From Isosphaeraceae bacterium (GTDB taxonomy: Bacteria > Planctomycetota > Planctomycetia > Isosphaerales > Isosphaeraceae): a stretch of 64,000 nt of DNA. The stretch is from the NCBI GenBank assembly GCA_026004735.1, contig BPJS01000001.1:930001-994000 (forward strand). Direction: 5' to 3'. The notes under the pieces were generated by a model, which had not been told where the DNA came from, made no database searches, and saw only the letters and a program-made list of their open reading frames with translations. Both the position numbers and the translations under genes were made by a program. How positions within the stretch are numbered: the first letter of the stretch is position 1; each line of letters opens with the position of its first letter. Positions 63,536 through 64,000 of the stretch are shown here, one piece after another.

Positions 63536-64000
63536 ATGCCGATTCGTCGCTTTCTGGTCGGACTGTCTCTGCTTCTGGTGGCAGCCGCGACGGCCTCGGC
63601 CCAAACCCGCACCGTCGCCCGCTGCGGCCAGGGTTTCCTCGAGGATGTTGAGGGCTATCGCGTCCTCCACGTCAAGGGATCGCCCTACGAAATGGGGTAC
63701 CAGCAGGGCGTCCTGCTCAAAGACGAAATCCGCGAGCTGGTCCGCTTCCTGTTCGACGTCAAGGCCCGCGACTTCGGCGAGGAGCTCCAATTCCAGGTCG
63801 GCGGCCTGCTCCGGGTCAAACCCGACGCCCGCGCCATCATCGCCACGATCGCCAAGTCGCAGCGGCGGTTCGTTCCCGAGCGGTTCTATGAGGAAATGCG
63901 GGGGATCGCCGATGGTTCCGGCGTCCCCTACGACGACATCGTCGCCGCCAACTTCATCCCCGAGTTGTTTCACTGCTCAGGATTTGCCATCGCCGGCAAC
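63536..64000 (+). CDS. C45-family (acyltransferase/hydrolase-like) exported protein, C-terminus off window
   Basis: The frame from the ATG at 63536 stays open to the window edge (155 residues seen). A signal peptide is clear: IRRFLVGLSLLLVAAATASA. Next come GSPYEMGYQQGVLLKDEI, a helical stretch, and the motif FIPELFHCSGFAIAGN. In the C45 family of self-processing N-terminal-nucleophile enzymes (relatives of acyl-CoA:6-aminopenicillanate acyltransferase), this Cys becomes the new N-terminus and the nucleophile after autocleavage before it. It probably acts in the periplasm as an amidase or acyltransferase; the substrate is unknown. Confidence 0.8.
   Translation, partial: MPIRRFLVGLSLLLVAAATASAQTRTVARCGQGFLEDVEGYRVLHVKGSPYEMGYQQGVLLKDEIRELVRFLFDVKARDFGEELQFQVGGLLRVKPDARAIIATIAKSQRRFVPERFYEEMRGIADGSGVPYDDIVAANFIPELFHCSGFAIAGN

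Overview
The window looks like chromosome of a planctomycete, most likely close to the Isosphaeraceae. GC content is high and third codon positions are strongly G/C. Other markers are three consecutive surface proteins with the planctomycete N-terminal LEPR-XLL motif, a DUF1559 pseudopilin with a small lipoprotein behind it, an ECF sigma factor divergent from a Ser/Thr kinase with a TPR-rich C-terminus, a PEP-CTERM protein, and a homologue of the methanofuran enzyme MfnB. Taxonomy below phylum is inference. I saw no rRNA, tRNA, CRISPR array, prophage or transposase.

Layout. 1-11.3 kb: three secreted or surface proteins: a tandem GlcG/HbpS-type protein (cut by the left edge), a 2432-residue multidomain protease/adhesin, and an RTX-repeat protein. 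11.3-15.8 kb: ECF sigma factor and divergent kinase. 15.9-18.9 kb: overlapping operon of a small monooxygenase, an iron-type alcohol dehydrogenase and GlpD. 18.9-24.4 kb (minus): two MoeA-type genes, a conserved small protein, a beta-carbonic-anhydrase-like protein and a sugar phosphate isomerase. 24.5-33.6 kb: HAD phosphatase, SthA, nucleotide-sugar epimerase, RbfA-like protein, MutS with two STAS proteins, an RraA-like protein and a membrane protein. 34-38 kb: Nfo, PPK1 and SixA. 38-43.8 kb: a two-gene arginine/ornithine catabolic pair, a DUF1573 protein, a PP2C phosphatase and a PEP-CTERM protein. 43.8-51.2 kb: Acs, HemG, DUF1559 protein plus lipoprotein, and a HemD-HemE fusion. 51.3-64 kb: LOG-family enzyme, TPR-like protein, ABC exporter pair, MfnB homologue, DUF6580 membrane protein, Flp pilin, bL28, bL32, ProC, phosphoesterase, GuaA, DUF486 protein and a C45-family protein cut by the right edge.

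How genes fit together. Genes are tightly packed: ATGA overlaps, 8-nt overlaps, two 23-nt convergent overlaps and one pair of back-to-back stop codons. The clearest functional units are the split version of cyanobacterial ArgZ/AgrE (arginine to ornithine to proline; ProC elsewhere also makes proline), heme synthesis (HemD-HemE fusion and HemG, separated by the pilin-like gene), phosphate and polyphosphate handling (PPK1, SixA), and molybdenum cofactor insertion (MoeA plus MoeA-PBP fusion). Start codons were moved from the longest reading frame wherever a ribosome-binding site and family length argued for an internal start; GTG or TTG is used or possible at about ten genes.
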